From Flaveria trinervia (Eukaryota > Streptophyta > Magnoliopsida > Asterales > Asteraceae), in NCBI GenBank assembly GCA_025506515.1, contig CM046456.1:12484524-12548523 (forward strand): a stretch of DNA of 64,000 nt. The letters are read 5' to 3'. This document shows positions 34,280 through 45,500 of the stretch, piece by piece; position 1 is the first letter of the stretch; each line of letters begins with the position of its first letter. The position numbers were made by a program, and so were the translations under genes. Below the pieces are notes generated by a model, which worked only from the letters and a program-made list of their open reading frames with translations, had not been told where the DNA came from and searched no databases.

Positions 34280-34774
34280 TGTCACACCCTCAAAATCCAC
34301 GTGTGGAGTTTTACCGTGAGGGTGTGTGAACAAACCAGGATCACAGTCAATAGTTACACAGAACGACTCTATATGCCATAAATAAAATAAAATCAACCAA
34401 CAAGTAAAGTTTAAACTGTGCGAAAGCGTTTTGTAAAACAACCAAAGAAATAAAAATATACTATGGCAAAACATGCGCCAACCTAAAAGAGTAAACATTA
34501 ACCATTAAAACAATAAAGAGTCTTGAAGACCAAGTCTTAGAATGCAAGTGAAACCAGTGTGTGCTCCTAATGGCAAGCAAGCTAATGACCTAAGAATAGC
34601 ATACTAAAATGTCAACACAATGATTGGTGAGTTCAAGAGTGATATTCAAACATAAGCAGTTTAATAGTAGAGATATAAAAGTAGTGCATGTAATAGATAG
34701 CTAGTCCATTAACAATAAATATTAATCATAGTGATTTCGCAATTGAAGCTGACTGTTTTACGTTGTTGCCTCCT
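34280..34774 (-). repeat. Element D 5' LTR, truncated to 495 bp
   Basis: It matches 25605-26105. Identity stops at a CCTCC(T) shared with element B pol, at 34769-34774, where the sequence jumps into B. Confidence 0.88.
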
Positions 34775-35538
34775 TCTTTAGAACAACTTGGACGGGATGA
34801 CCCAAGGCGAATCAGAAATAGGGTAAATCAAACACGCATCTAGCATTTTGATTACTTCTTTCTTCACCACCTCTTGCATGCTCGGGTTTAAACGTCTTTG
34901 AGGTTGAATGATGGATATGAATTTCTCCTCCATCAATATTTTATGAGTGCAAAATGATGGATTGATTCCTTTGATGTCCATGATTTTCCATGCAATTGCT
35001 CGTTTGTGTGCCTTAAGCACATTGAGCAACTTGTTCTTCTTATCAATTGATAAGGCGGATGAGATTATGACAGGAAGTTAAGATGTGTTTTCAAGAAAAG
35101 CATATTCGAGATGAGATAGAAGTTCTTTGAGCTCTAAATCTGTAGGGTCTTCGATAGAATGCTTGGCTTTCGGTTCTAGATCTTGCTCAATGATCTCAAA
35201 TACTTCTTGATGAATTGATGTTTCATCAACTTCAAGTTCTGGAATGATTTGGTTCTCACAGATGGGTTCGGTGATTTGGACCTCTATTAATTGAGTGTTG
35301 CAAGCTTCATTTTGAAGAGTTTTCTTTAAATGACAGCTTATGATCGAATCACAAGTATCAACGTAATAGAGTGAGTCATCATGATGTTGAGGGTGTTTCA
35401 TGAATTGGCCTATATTGAAAGTTACTTCCTCCTTGTCTACTCTAAGCGTGACTTTGCTTATACAAACATCAATGAGGGCTCGAGTAGTCGCTAAAAAAGG
35501 TCGACCTAGGATAAGAGGAACATTTTTGTCCTCATCCA
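34775..35538 (-). repeat. Second copy of the element B pol fragment
   Basis: This block repeats 11421-12188: the reverse transcriptase N-terminus (34778-35029) and the protease end/linker (35078-35538, M-D-E-D-K-N onwards), in the same orientation and with scattered differences. It ends with ATCCA next to the second C LTR, exactly as at 12184-12188. It is not part of a separate functional gene. Confidence 0.9.
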
Positions 35539-38434
35539 TGTAACATCCGCTATTTTTTCAATTGAAAATCCTAAAATCATGTTGAAACTTCTCAAAATGG
35601 TAATATTAAATATTTAAGTATGTTAATTATTTAGATGATCAAACGCCACAAATTGTTTTTTATATAATCGTTACTAGGAATTGAGTTACTAAAATTTCAA
35701 GTAATTTATCGTTACATCAATTTATAATAATTATACTTCATAAAAATTTACTATTTTATAAATTTCAAATGTTAATTATAAGTGTTAACCCTTAAAACAT
35801 TTATTAAATTACAATATGTTACTTAAATAATTCATTTAAAATTTTAAATTATAAAAGTGATAAAAATTATTTGTTATTAAATAATTAAATGAGGGTCTTA
35901 AGAGGTAAGGGGCTTATATGTTATTTTTGAAACTTAACTAACAAGTTTCTTACATAAAATGATAAGTTTTCAAAACCACAGGGACTAAAATTGTAACTTA
36001 TCTATTTTCAATTCCCAAACCGCCACCCCTCAACCCGTCGGCCATCCTTGCCTCTGGCGAGTTCCGGTGGCCATCCAACCACCCAAAACGTTTGTTTAAA
36101 AACCAATTAAACCACTCCTTTACTTTCCTACATCAGTTTCGAACCCTCTAATCAAGTTAATTGGATTCATTCGATAATAAAGAGCGTGTACTCGAAACCA
36201 AAATCTACATTCAAAGTATGAACCCAAACGACTTAAAACCGATCGATTAATGTCTAAACAACCGAGGGTAAATCATCAAATCGATGTTCCTAAACTAATA
36301 GAACTCCCAACCACATCATCAACACAAAATCTCATCACCATCGAACACCACCTTCGTCCGCGACCTGCAACTACTCGAGAACCATGTTCGAAGCACTTTT
36401 ACACAAAATTGGTTGAGGGCTTTTACTTATCAACATAATCTGAAGCTTCCTGTAAAGTTAATTTGATTATGAACAACGTTTGCACCTTGAATTAACAATC
36501 ACATCGTCGCGGCTCGTTCTAAACTTGAGATCATCAAATTGAACTCAATCATGTAAGTTACATATATCAATATGCTCGATTTTACATGGGGATCAAAAGC
36601 CCCATGATAATCGACATTAATAACAACGAATTGGGGGTCAATTTTGGGTCCAATTGATATAGGGTTTATATGGAATTGGGGATTCTATAGAAGCTTGTTT
36701 ATAATAATTAAAAGTTGATACATGCCACGGCTTAGAGCCCTGGTTCACTGGTTATGTTACTCTCCTTCCACCATGAGGTCCCGGGTTCGAACCGGGCTCA
36801 CTCATCTATTTTTTTGAAAGGTTTTTAAGCCTTAATTTAATTATGGGAAATTTTCAATAGTTATACAAATAGTTTTTGTAAACTTTAAATATTTTTAAAA
36901 GACACCAAATAATTTTCCATAATTTTTCTAAATTTTAATAATTAAGAGTATTGTTTAATAAGACATTTTAAACAATGATTATTCTTGAGTTATATTAGAA
37001 TGGATTTTAATAATTAGTAATTATTGTTGGTCCAACGTTCCTTTAAATATCCATCGTTTAAATCATGTTATTTTAAAGGGAGATTATTTTGAAACATTAT
37101 AAATCAATATGTTAAATAAATAATTACTTAGATAGTTATTTAAATAATTATGCAAATAATTAATTATTATCTAATCATTTGAGCATGTTATATCATAATT
37201 ATTTAATAAATTTATTCTTAACTTTTATGTAAGTTCTTGAAAATTATAAAACAATATATTTGCTTTATTTTATTTTTAAGTTTTTTTTGTATTATAAAAC
37301 CTTTATAATAAATCATTTTAAAAGCTCAAAGCTTTATAAAATGATTTTAAATAATTTCAACGTTATTTAAATATGTAATATCTTTATCAAGTTTTAAATA
37401 GTTAATTATTAAATTAATTATTTCTTTTCACATATTATACTTAATTTCTATTAAATCAATAACTTAAATTGTTGAGATATTTTAATTGATTTATATTATC
37501 TTTATTAAACCAAAACATAAACAAGTCATTATTTTACTTAATTATTTAAACCCCCAAATTCCAATTAAAACCCTAATTCACGTCTTATTGTTAATCTTAT
37601 TATCGAACTTAATCTTGGAACATATACATTTAGGAATCTTGTAAGAGAAATCATTGGAGCCTCGTTTGTTATTCTTATCATCATCTTATATATATAATGT
37701 GAGTTTCTCATACCCCCTTTTTACTTTATTTCACACCTTTTAGGGTGAAACATGTTGACTTTATAAATTTACACTTGTAACTATCTTGAGACTTGTAAAT
37801 GCACATGCAATTCATCTTTACATTTTTGTCATGGTTATTTGTGTTAATGTAAGTCTTATATGAGATACATATTTTGTTTACAATCATTAACTATTGCTAG
37901 CCTGGGCGACGTCTTCGATCTTTGGGCCTGACAAGCCTATTTGGTGCTAAAGTCGATGTATTGTCGACTCCTGATGACGTATGCTTGTTCATCATGGAAC
38001 CAAGTACACTTAGCCAATCTTATATACTTGTAATCAAGTCGAGGTTTGGTTGTAACTGTATGTGTTCTATAAGCTTGCTAACTCATAACCATGGACGTGA
38101 ATTGCTACTTGTAACCCTTGTACATATATATACTTATGTGTGTGTTTAAACCGTGGGAACTCACCAACTTTATAGTTGACCTTTTATTTTTAACATGTTT
38201 CAGGTTTGATGCTTGAAGATCTTCTTGTGCTCATATAGGACTTGGACCTAGACTAATTGAAAGACTTATTTTTTTGGTTGTATTTTGATTGTTATGTTAT
38301 TATTTTATTTGTCTTGTAATGTTTATTGAATAATGATATTTAATAATAATTCAACTTAATTAGTTCCATGTGCTATGAGCAATCGTCTCCCATTCGTCCG
38401 CCCTGATGATTCCGCCGTCGGTTGGGGTGTGACA
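35539..38434 (+). repeat. Complete element C LTR with solo-LTR flanks
   Basis: It is 2896 bp, TGTAACATCCGC to GGGTGTGACA, matching 12189-15205 but without the integrase patch. It is flanked by ATCCA (35534-35538) and AACCA (38435-38439), inside B coding sequence on both sides. By itself this is a textbook solo LTR. Confidence 0.88.
36727..36816 (+). other. tRNA/SINE-like Pol III box block, second copy
   Basis: A-box-like TGGTTCACTGG (36741-36751) and GGTTCGAACCG (36784-36794), followed by a T run. It matches 13501-13590 with a slightly changed T arm. Confidence 0.5.
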
Positions 38435-38439
38435 AACCA

Positions 38440-39109
38440 TGTCAAGGATCATAAAATCAACGGAAAATACGAATTTGTCAATTTTAACTAAGAGATTTTC
38501 AGTGATGCCCCTCGGATATTTGACAGAACGGTCAGCTAATTGGATGCTCATACAGGTAGGTCTAGGTTCACCTAGGTTTAAATTTTCAAAAACCGCATAA
38601 GGCATAAGGTTAATGCTTGCACCTAAATCAGCTAACGCGTTATTGACAGAAAGATTTCCTATTAGGCAAGGTATGGTGAAACTTCCTGGATCAGTCATAT
38701 TTTAAGGTAGTTTGTCTTGAAGAACTGCAGAGCATTCCTCATTCAAAACCATATGTGATAACTCTTCCAGTTTTTTTTTGTTCGACAAGACATCTTTTAG
38801 AACTTAGCGTGGTTTGGCATTTGTGCTAAGGCCTCCCACCAAGGGAAGATTGATACGGAGTTGCTTCAACAACCCAAGGAATTTTCCATATTGTGCCTCC
38901 ATTCTTTGTTGTCTCAAACGACCGGGATATGGAGGTGGTGGAACATAGGGTGGTGGTGGAACGTATTTCTTGGTTGGTTCTTCAATAACAACAGGTTACT
39001 TTTGCTTATCACTCGCATTATTTGGAGTTTCAATTTCTACTTCTTCAAGAATAGGTTGTAATACAGGTTCATCACCTTTAGTAGTTTTGCCACTCCTGGT
39101 GATGATGGC
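38440..39109 (-). pseudogene. Element B protease and its upstream linker
   Basis: Coding minus strand, the linker (38710-38990) carries Y-G-K-F-L-G-L-L-K-Q-L and E-C-S-A-V-L-Q-D-K-L-P, conserved before the Athila retropepsin. The protease proper (38440-38698) has D-P-G-S-F-T-I-P-C, then the catalytic L-A-D-L-G-A-S-I-N-L-M-P and F-M-I-L-D-M. The frame then leaves B at the AACCA of element C and resumes at 12190. A TAA just upstream of M-T-D-P and a stop near 38804 break the linker. Confidence 0.82.
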
Positions 39110-40373
39110 TTTGACTAGAGCATTAGGGTTTGTCACAGTGTTGCTGGGCAAAGCCCCTTGAGGTCTTTTAGATAGTTGTTATGTTATTTGACCTACTTGG
39201 TGCTCTATGGTCTGCAATGATGCTTTGTTGCTTTTGACGTCAGCTTCGTTTCCTTGGAATCTCTCCTTATTCATCAATCAGATTTCCGGATGTCCTCATC
39301 TGTGGCTTGTGTGGTTAACAACAACTGCTGCAATAAGTCTTCCATTGATGATGCTCCACGGTCTTGGTTGTTTGGACCTTGGTATGGTGGCTTCTGTTGT
39401 TGGTAAGGTGGCCTTCAGTTGAATCCAGATGATTGTTGGTTATTACCAGCATCTCTGTAATTCGAGTTGCTTCTCCAATTTGAGTTGTTGTTGTATGAGT
39501 TGTTTGGGCCTCCTACGTAGTCAACATCTTCAACTATCATAATGCCTTATGGGCATTCGTTGGTCTTGTGTGAATTTCCACATGTGTTGCATCGTGTTAG
39601 AGTTTTCTTTAGCTCGCTTTGCAATTGTTCGAATTTTTTAGTTAGAGCTTCTAAATGGGCTGCAATTAGGGTTTCAGAGTCTACTTGATGAATACCTTTA
39701 GAACTGGGTTTGGTCCTTAAGGGATTGTAAGCAAAGCTCTTCTTAGCTACTCTTTCTAAGGCTTTGTATGCTTCTGTTAGTGTGAAACTTCCGAAATCTC
39801 CTCCCGCACTTTGGTCTACCGCTTGCTTGTGGGCTCCGCTGATTGCATTGTAAAAGATTTGACACTGCAGCCATAGATCAAGTCCATGATATGGGCATCT
39901 CAGAAGGAGACTTTTATATCTCTCCCATGCTGCGTGTAATGATTCATCGTTGTCTTGGCGAAAACTTGTGATGTTGCTTCTTAGTTTGGCAGTGCGATTA
40001 GGTGGAAAGTATTTCAAAAGGAATTGTTAAGTCATTTCCGCCCATGTGGTGATGGAACTAGGCAGAAGTGAATCAAGCCAGTCGATGGCTTGGCCTTGAA
40101 GTGAAAATGAAAAAGTCTTAGTCGAATGGCGTCGTCTGAATAGTTATTGATTTTGAAGGTAGTACAGATACAAAGGAATCGTGAGATGTGAGCATTAGGA
40201 TCTTCATCTTGTAACCCATGGAACTGAATAGAGTTTTCTACGAGTTGGATAATACTATACTTAATCTTGAAATTTTTGGCCGCTATTGTTGGTTGGACAA
40301 CACTAGACGCGTAACCATCTATTAACAGTATGGCATAGTGTGTCATCTTCATTTCCTCGTCTTGGTTAGCCAT
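39110..40373 (-). pseudogene. Element B gag (Athila type)
   Basis: The first frame (40032-40373) contains F-H-G-L-Q-D-E-D-P-N-A-H-I-S-R-F-L and D-D-A-I-R-L-R-L-F. The second (39547-40017) continues with K-Y-F-P-P-N-R-T-A-K-L-R, E-S-L-H-A-A-W-E-R-Y-K and F-Y-N-A-I. It ends with one zinc knuckle, C-N-T-C-G-N-S-H-K-T-N-E-C. A Gln/Asn/Pro-rich tail (39110-39546) follows a stop. The motif order is that of Athila gag, the particle protein. A frameshift near 40025-40130 and the stop at 39547 break it. Confidence 0.85.
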
Positions 40374-40692
40374 GTCTTCTTCGGATGGTGTACCTTACAA
40401 AATGTCTTCTTCAATGATTGGTGTTGCTTGTTGTGGTCTTTCACGCAATCTTTGACGGAAAAGCCGTTCGGGTTCCGAAAGAGGCGAAACAAGTTCAGGA
40501 CTAGACAAGTCAGACATACACTAACTTAAAGAATCATAAACTAACTAAGGCTTAAAATGAATCAGGCAAATGTAGCAAAACTAACTAAGGAAAACTATCT
40601 AACAAAAATTAAAATGAAGTTTGAACAAAAATATATTAACAAGTTATATACAAGATTGTCAAAATATTAGTTTGTCTTTCAAACTGTCGTGT
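40374..40692 (-). other. Element B leader between primer-binding site and gag
   Basis: This has a few short frames, including a Pro/Arg-rich stretch at 40400-40520 (minus strand, L-S-S-P-E-L-V-S-P-L) that probably is the gag N-terminus. Nothing else is seen. Confidence 0.45.
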
Positions 40693-40710
40693 GTTCCCGG
40701 CAACGGCGCC
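40693..40710 (-). other. Element B primer-binding site (tRNA-Asp type)
   Basis: On the minus strand TGGCGCCGTTGCCGGGAA lies six bases from the LTR. I match it to the tRNA-Asp site used by Athila elements; the tRNA assignment is from memory of the family. Confidence 0.8.
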
Positions 40711-40716
40711 AAAAAC

Positions 40717-42372
40717 TTGATGGGTGGGGATAGTATATATGTTTTGATAAAGATTTATAGCACATATTAAGTTTTAAATGGTTATTACTAGTACTAAACC
40801 ACACACACAAAAGGCAAGTGTACCTGTCGTGTGGTAATATAGTGTTGGTAAGAACCGAGTATCAATCCGTGGATACACCTAGAAAATAATAAGTTTGGTT
40901 TTTGTTAAAGAAAATAATAAGTTGCATTGGAAAGACTTTTAGGGTTTAAAGACAATGATAAAAATAAAGTAAACTAAGATTTGAAGCGTTTGGATTTAAA
41001 ACTATGGAATAAAAGTTCTCATCCTAATTTAGACTCTACTTATGTAACTATGATGAATTGGTGATGTGATTTAAAGATATGGATTAATGTAATTATGTTA
41101 ATGTTTATAAAGATGAGCTGGCGTGATTTCTCGTCTATCCTGCTGCCGTAGTGACTAGATCCTGTCCGGCTGAGTTTTACTGGTCAGATCAAAGCCCTAG
41201 TAATGTAGCTAAATCCTTTGTGACCTATTTGACATACGATTTCTAAAACATAACTTAATGTTAAAAAGAGAGTTGATCAGGTTCCTTCCTAACATACCAT
41301 TAACTTTAGAAAACCGTAACAATTATTGAAGATTTCTCAAACTAATAAAAGGGAACCCACAAATGATCAGAAAGTTAAAGTGATATGATTTCGAATAACC
41401 ATTTCTAGTTCATTAGCCCTGGATTTATTACGAAGAGCGGTTTCGCGAATGAAAGTTAATCATACGTTTTTCAACCTTGTATGACAATCGCAATCACAAA
41501 CCATAAATTTATAACTTTCCGTTCAAATGTAGATGCTACCTATCAATAGTTTTCCCAAGACCACCATAACATTAACATAATATTTATCACACCATTAGTT
41601 CATCACAAATTACATAAGTTTCATCCGATTAGGATGATAAAAATAGTTTAGCTCATAATGAGCTTGAACATAACAATAGATAACAAAGAAGATAGATATG
41701 TAATCATCAGTGAAATAGAACAATCAAACTGATAATCCACATGGATGACGTTTAGACGATCCCGAGCTTCTTCCAAGTTTTGTACGCACCTCCCGAGCCT
41801 CCAAATGACCTTGAAGTCTTGATTCCTGAGAGAATTCTGCAGAGTAACTCTCCCACCAAAGCTCTCCAAAAATGGTGAACTTAGGCTTTTATTTATAGGC
41901 TTTCTGGAGTGTCTAAGCACGGCCCCGTGCCCAAAAGGCATGGCCCCATGCTAGTACAATGATTACGAGAGTTGGTCGGCTCGTACATGCAGGTTATGTT
42001 GGGCATGGCCTCGTGCTAAATGGGGCACGACCCCATGTTGGAGGTGGGGCACGACCCCGTGCCTCATTGGGCACAGGCCCGTGTCTACTTTTAGGGGACA
42101 GTACTTTTTGTCCTGTCAGATTTCCAAACACGGGGGTGTGTTTCTGGCAAGGCATGGGGGCGTGCTTAATAACGCACGGCCCCATGCTTGGACTCCAAAG
42201 CTCGGATTACTTCAATTTTTTGTTAAATATGCTTCTTGTGTCCATCTTGCCCTTTTAAATACCTGAAAACACAATTTAACATTTTAAGTACATTTTCATC
42301 ATTTTAAGGAAGATATTAAGGAATAATTGATGTGCTTTCGATAGGATTTTTATGTATAATTGGAGCACATCA
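40717..42372 (-). repeat. Element B 5' LTR
   Basis: It is 1656 bp, TGATGGGTGGGG to GCACATCA, the partner of 2639-4291. It has the GCACGG-CC-CCGTGC-type motifs at 41910-42190. Target duplication ATTAC follows at 42373-42377. Confidence 0.9.
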
Positions 42373-42377
42373 ATTAC

Positions 42378-42714
42378 TGATTTCAAACAAATGGGGATAC
42401 TTTCTCTTGATTTCATCTTCTCTTTCTCACGTAAATTCGGGTCCTCTTTTCACGGTCCATTTAACCTTTCCTATGGGGATTCTATTCTTTCTTAAACTTT
42501 ATACTTCTTTGTCTACAATAGCTATTGGTTCTTCTACAAAATACAGCTTCTTTTCTATTTTGACTTCTTGAATTGGCGCCTTTAGTGTCACGTACTTCTT
42601 AGGTTGGATATGTGAAAGGTGTTGTGTACTTCACTTAATTCCTGAGGCAAATTTAATTGGTATGCTACACGCCTATTTTGTTAGTGATTTCAAATGGGCC
42701 AACATACCTATGGT
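42378..42714 (-). pseudogene. Element A chromodomain-like tail
   Basis: Across frames the minus strand reads Y-V-G-P-F-E-I, F-V-E-E-P-I-A-I-V-D, then V-K-W-T-V-K-R-G-P-E-F-T followed by a stop where Trp is usual, and Y-P-H-L-F-E. This is the same tail as in D and F. It ends at the element B insertion and its 3' remnant is at 2571-2633. Confidence 0.7.
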
Positions 42715-43621
42715 TTAACTTATTCCTCCTTTCAAATCGGACGATCCCTTTGTGTGCGATATTTTTAGATAGACCTTATCTCCGATTTGAAATTCTAATG
42801 GCTTTTTTCGTCTATCGACATAGCTTTTCTGTCGATCACGTGCCACCTTCAATTTATTTTTGATTTCAATGATTTTATCAGATGTTTCTTGAATTTGTTT
42901 AGGGCCAGTAAGTTGATTGTCTCCTATTTTATTCCAACATAGGTGTGATCTACATTTTCTTCCATACAAGGCTTTAAATGGGGATGATATGTTGTAGTCA
43001 GGCTTATCTGAGTTCCTAAGGCTTTTTGTTAAATTTGCTAGAATTTGGATGTGAATCTACTATCTCTGTCTGATATAACTGAAATGGGTATTCCATGTCG
43101 GGATACAATTTCCTTCATGTAGATTATTGCTAACTTTTCCATTTTATATTCTTCATAATTGGTAAGAAATGTGCTGATTTGGTTAATCTATCTACTATAA
43201 CCCAAATTATGACATAACCACTTATGGTTCTTGGTAATTTGGTTATATAATCCATGGTAATTTGGTCCCATTTCCATTCCAGGATTTCTGGTTGTTGTAA
43301 GTATCCTGAAGGTTTTTGGTATTCAGCTTTTACCCTTGAACATGTATCATACTTTTCTACAAATTCTCCGACTGATTTCTTCATACCTGGCCACTAGTAT
43401 TGGCTTTTCAAGTCTTTGTACATCTTGTTATTCCCTTGATGCACGAAATATCTTGACTTATATGCTTCTTGTAGGATAATCCTTCTATATATATCATCAT
43501 CTGGTATCCAAGTTCTTCCTTTGAACTTCAGAATTCCATCGGTACATTCTTCCAAATCTTTTATTTGCCCTTTTATCTTTAAATTATCTTTTTGTTGAGC
43601 TTCCCGAATTTGATTTGTCAA
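42715..43621 (-). pseudogene. Element A integrase with an internal deletion
   Basis: The zinc-binding part (43394-43621) reads E-A-Y-K-S-R-Y-F-V-H-Q-G, so the first His of HHCC is Tyr. C-S-R-V-K follows with D-T in place of L-T. The first catalytic Asp is in I-T-M-D-Y-I (43270) and the second in I-S-D-R-D-S-R (near 43075). The sequence then jumps from T-Y-H-P to the L-K-P-C-M-E / Y-G-R-K-C-R-S segment near 42985, so about 60-70 codons including the catalytic Glu are missing. This enzyme is dead. Confidence 0.82.
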
Positions 43622-44184
43622 TTATGAACGCAATTCCATTCTCATGGCATGCACTCATAATGGCTTAGCTCTTTCTTTTCAGCTTAAGGCATCAGCTACT
43701 ACATTTGCTTTTCTTAGATGGTATTTGATCTCACAGTCATAATCACTTAATAGTTCTATCCATCTCCTTTGTCTCATATTCAGCATTTTCTAATCAACTA
43801 TGTGTTGTAAACTCTTATGATCTGTATATATTATACATTTTGTTCCAAGAAATAATGTCTCCAGATCTTAAGTGCAAATACTATTGCTTCTAATTCCAAA
43901 TCATGAGTAGTATAATTCTTTTCACTTCCCCTAAGTTGTTTAGAGGCATAGGCAATTACCTTACTTCATTGTATTAATACACATCCAAATCCTTGACATG
44001 ATGTGTCACAATATACTATAAAATCATCAGTCCCTTCTGGTAATACTAAGATAAGAGCACTACATAACTTGTTTTTTTGGAGTTCAGATGCAGCCTTTTG
44101 CTTTTCTTCCCAAATATAGGGTTTATCTTTTTGAGTTAATTCTGTGAGGTGTTGAGCTATTCTTGAAAATTTTTTTATGAATCT
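43622..44184 (-). pseudogene. Element A RNase H
   Basis: In several frames one finds D-D-F-I-V-Y-C-D (near 44020), A-Y-A-S-K-Q-L-R-G, L-E-L-E-A-I-V-F-A-L (near 43880) and A-D-A-L-S-W-like traces near 43690. The order is normal but there are many stops. Confidence 0.7.
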
Positions 44185-44990
44185 TCAGTAATACCCTGCT
44201 AAACCCAATAATAGACGTACTTCTGTTGGTGTACTTGGATCCTCCCATTTCTTGACAGCTTCTATTTTTGCTAGATCAACTTGAATCCCTTTTTGGTTAA
44301 CTACATGTCCTAAGAATTGTACTTCCCTTTTCCAAAATTCACATTTTGAGAATTTTGCATATAATTTTTCCTTTTGTTTCAATTCCAAGGTCAACCTTAA
44401 GTGCTTTTCATGATCTTCCTTATTATTTGAGTAGATCAAGATATCATCTATGAATACTATGACAAATTTATCTAAATATGGTTTGCATACTCTATTCATT
44501 AGATCCATAAATATTGTTGGGGCATTGGTTAACCCAAATGGCATTAAAAGAAATTCATAATGGCCATACCTAGTGCTAAATGCAGTTTTTGGTATGTCCT
44601 CATCTTAGACTCTTAACTGGTGATATCCTGATCTCAAGTCAATCTTAAGAAATGACTAGACCCCTGTAATTGGTCAAACAGATCATCTATACTAGGAAGA
44701 GGGTATCTATTCTTTATGGTGACTTTATTGAGATCCCTATAATCAAATCACATTCTAAAAGTTCCATCTTTCCTTTTAACAAATAGAACTAGTGCTCCCC
44801 AAGGTGATACACTAGGGCTTATAAATCCTCTATCCAACAGTTCCTGTAACTGATTCATTAGTTCCTTCATTTCTGTTGGTGCTAAATGATAAGGTGCTTT
44901 AGCTATAGGGGTTGTTCCTAGTACCAATTCTATTTTAAATTCTACCTAACGAGAGGGTGGCAGACCAGGTAACTCATCAGAAAAAACATT
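44185..44990 (-). pseudogene. Element A reverse transcriptase
   Basis: The intact piece (44185-44544) has M-P-F-G-L-T-N-A-P-T-I-F, V-F-I-D-D-I-L-I-Y-S, K-L-Y-A-K-F-S-K-C and F-L-G-H-V-V, ending in L-G-L-A-G-Y-Y. Upstream, across a frameshift, L-L-D-R-G-F-I-S-P-S, A-L-V-L-F-V-K-R-K-D and P-L-P-S-I-D-D-L-F-D-Q-L-Q lie at 44650-44950. Confidence 0.83.
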
Positions 44991-45500
44991 TGGGTATTCA
45001 TTCATAATTGGGACACTTTCTAGATGTACCTAATCTAGCTTTGTAGCATTTATATGAGCCAGGAAAGCTAGGCATTTCTTTTGTAAACATCTTTGTGCTT
45101 TCTTGCAAGAAATTATTTTCATAGCACCCATAGGTTTTTCTCCACATAAACAAAGTGTTTTATTTTTATTTAAAGGGATTTTTGTCATTCTCTTACCACA
45201 TATAATCTTAGCCTGATTCTTAATCAATCAATCCATACCTACAACTATATCAAAACCTCCTAGTTCAATAGGAATCAGATCTATATCAAAAAATATTCAT
45301 CTAAATTTATAATGCAATTAGGGATGATTTCACATGCTTCGATTATCTTACCATCAGCTAATTCTACATATATTTGTGCTTTAGTTTTTTCTAGAGGTTA
45401 GATTAAGCAATGACATTGTTGTGTATTGATCGTTAATAAAAAAAACTTACCTGTTACCACTCCAGGTTCATGTCGGGCTTCTTCAGCTTATATCACGAAA
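44991..45500 (-). pseudogene. Element A protease remnant
   Basis: The end of a retropepsin is clear: L-G-G-F-D-I-V-V-G-M-D-W-L-I then A-K-I-I-C-G-K-R-M (45130-45270). The N-terminal side shows P-G-V-V-T-G-K-F near 45455 and V-E-L-A-D-G-K near 45350. Between them the catalytic D-T-G cannot be found; a deletion or frame loss removed it. Confidence 0.7.

Larger units (their letters stand above)
25605..34774 (-). mobile_element. Element D: Ty3/gypsy chromovirus, 5' LTR truncated
   Basis: The minus-strand order is truncated LTR (34280-34774), initiator tRNA-Met primer-binding site, leader ORF, gag, protease, reverse transcriptase, RNase H, integrase, chromodomain, polypurine tract and LTR (25605-28345). 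AATTA (25600-25604) is the left flank; the right one was lost with the end of the 5' LTR. The pol is the best preserved of the four, with long open integrase and chromodomain frames. The TTGACCC runs in the LTR (26538-26575) and its GTCACACCCTC start remind me of Asteraceae repeats. Confidence 0.88.
2639..42372 (-). mobile_element. Element B: Athila-like Ty3/gypsy element (carries C, D, F)
   Basis: The paired LTRs are 2639-4291 and 40717-42372. The primer-binding site is of the TGGCGCCGTTGCC type, read by me as tRNA-Asp. The polypurine context is AAGTGTGGGGATATT. On the minus strand come gag, a protease with D-L-G-A, reverse transcriptase with F-M-D-D, RNase H, integrase, then an ORF1/env-position gene and a long non-coding 3' region. 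These features match the Athila group. The coding block is cut between protease and reverse transcriptase by element C. It is perfectly flanked by ATTAC, so it entered A as one unit. Confidence 0.85.

Noticed and set aside
41959..42258. Gly-rich frames in the B 5' LTR
   Set aside because: They are produced by the repeated GCACGG/CCGTGC motifs on both strands and are not conserved in the other LTR.
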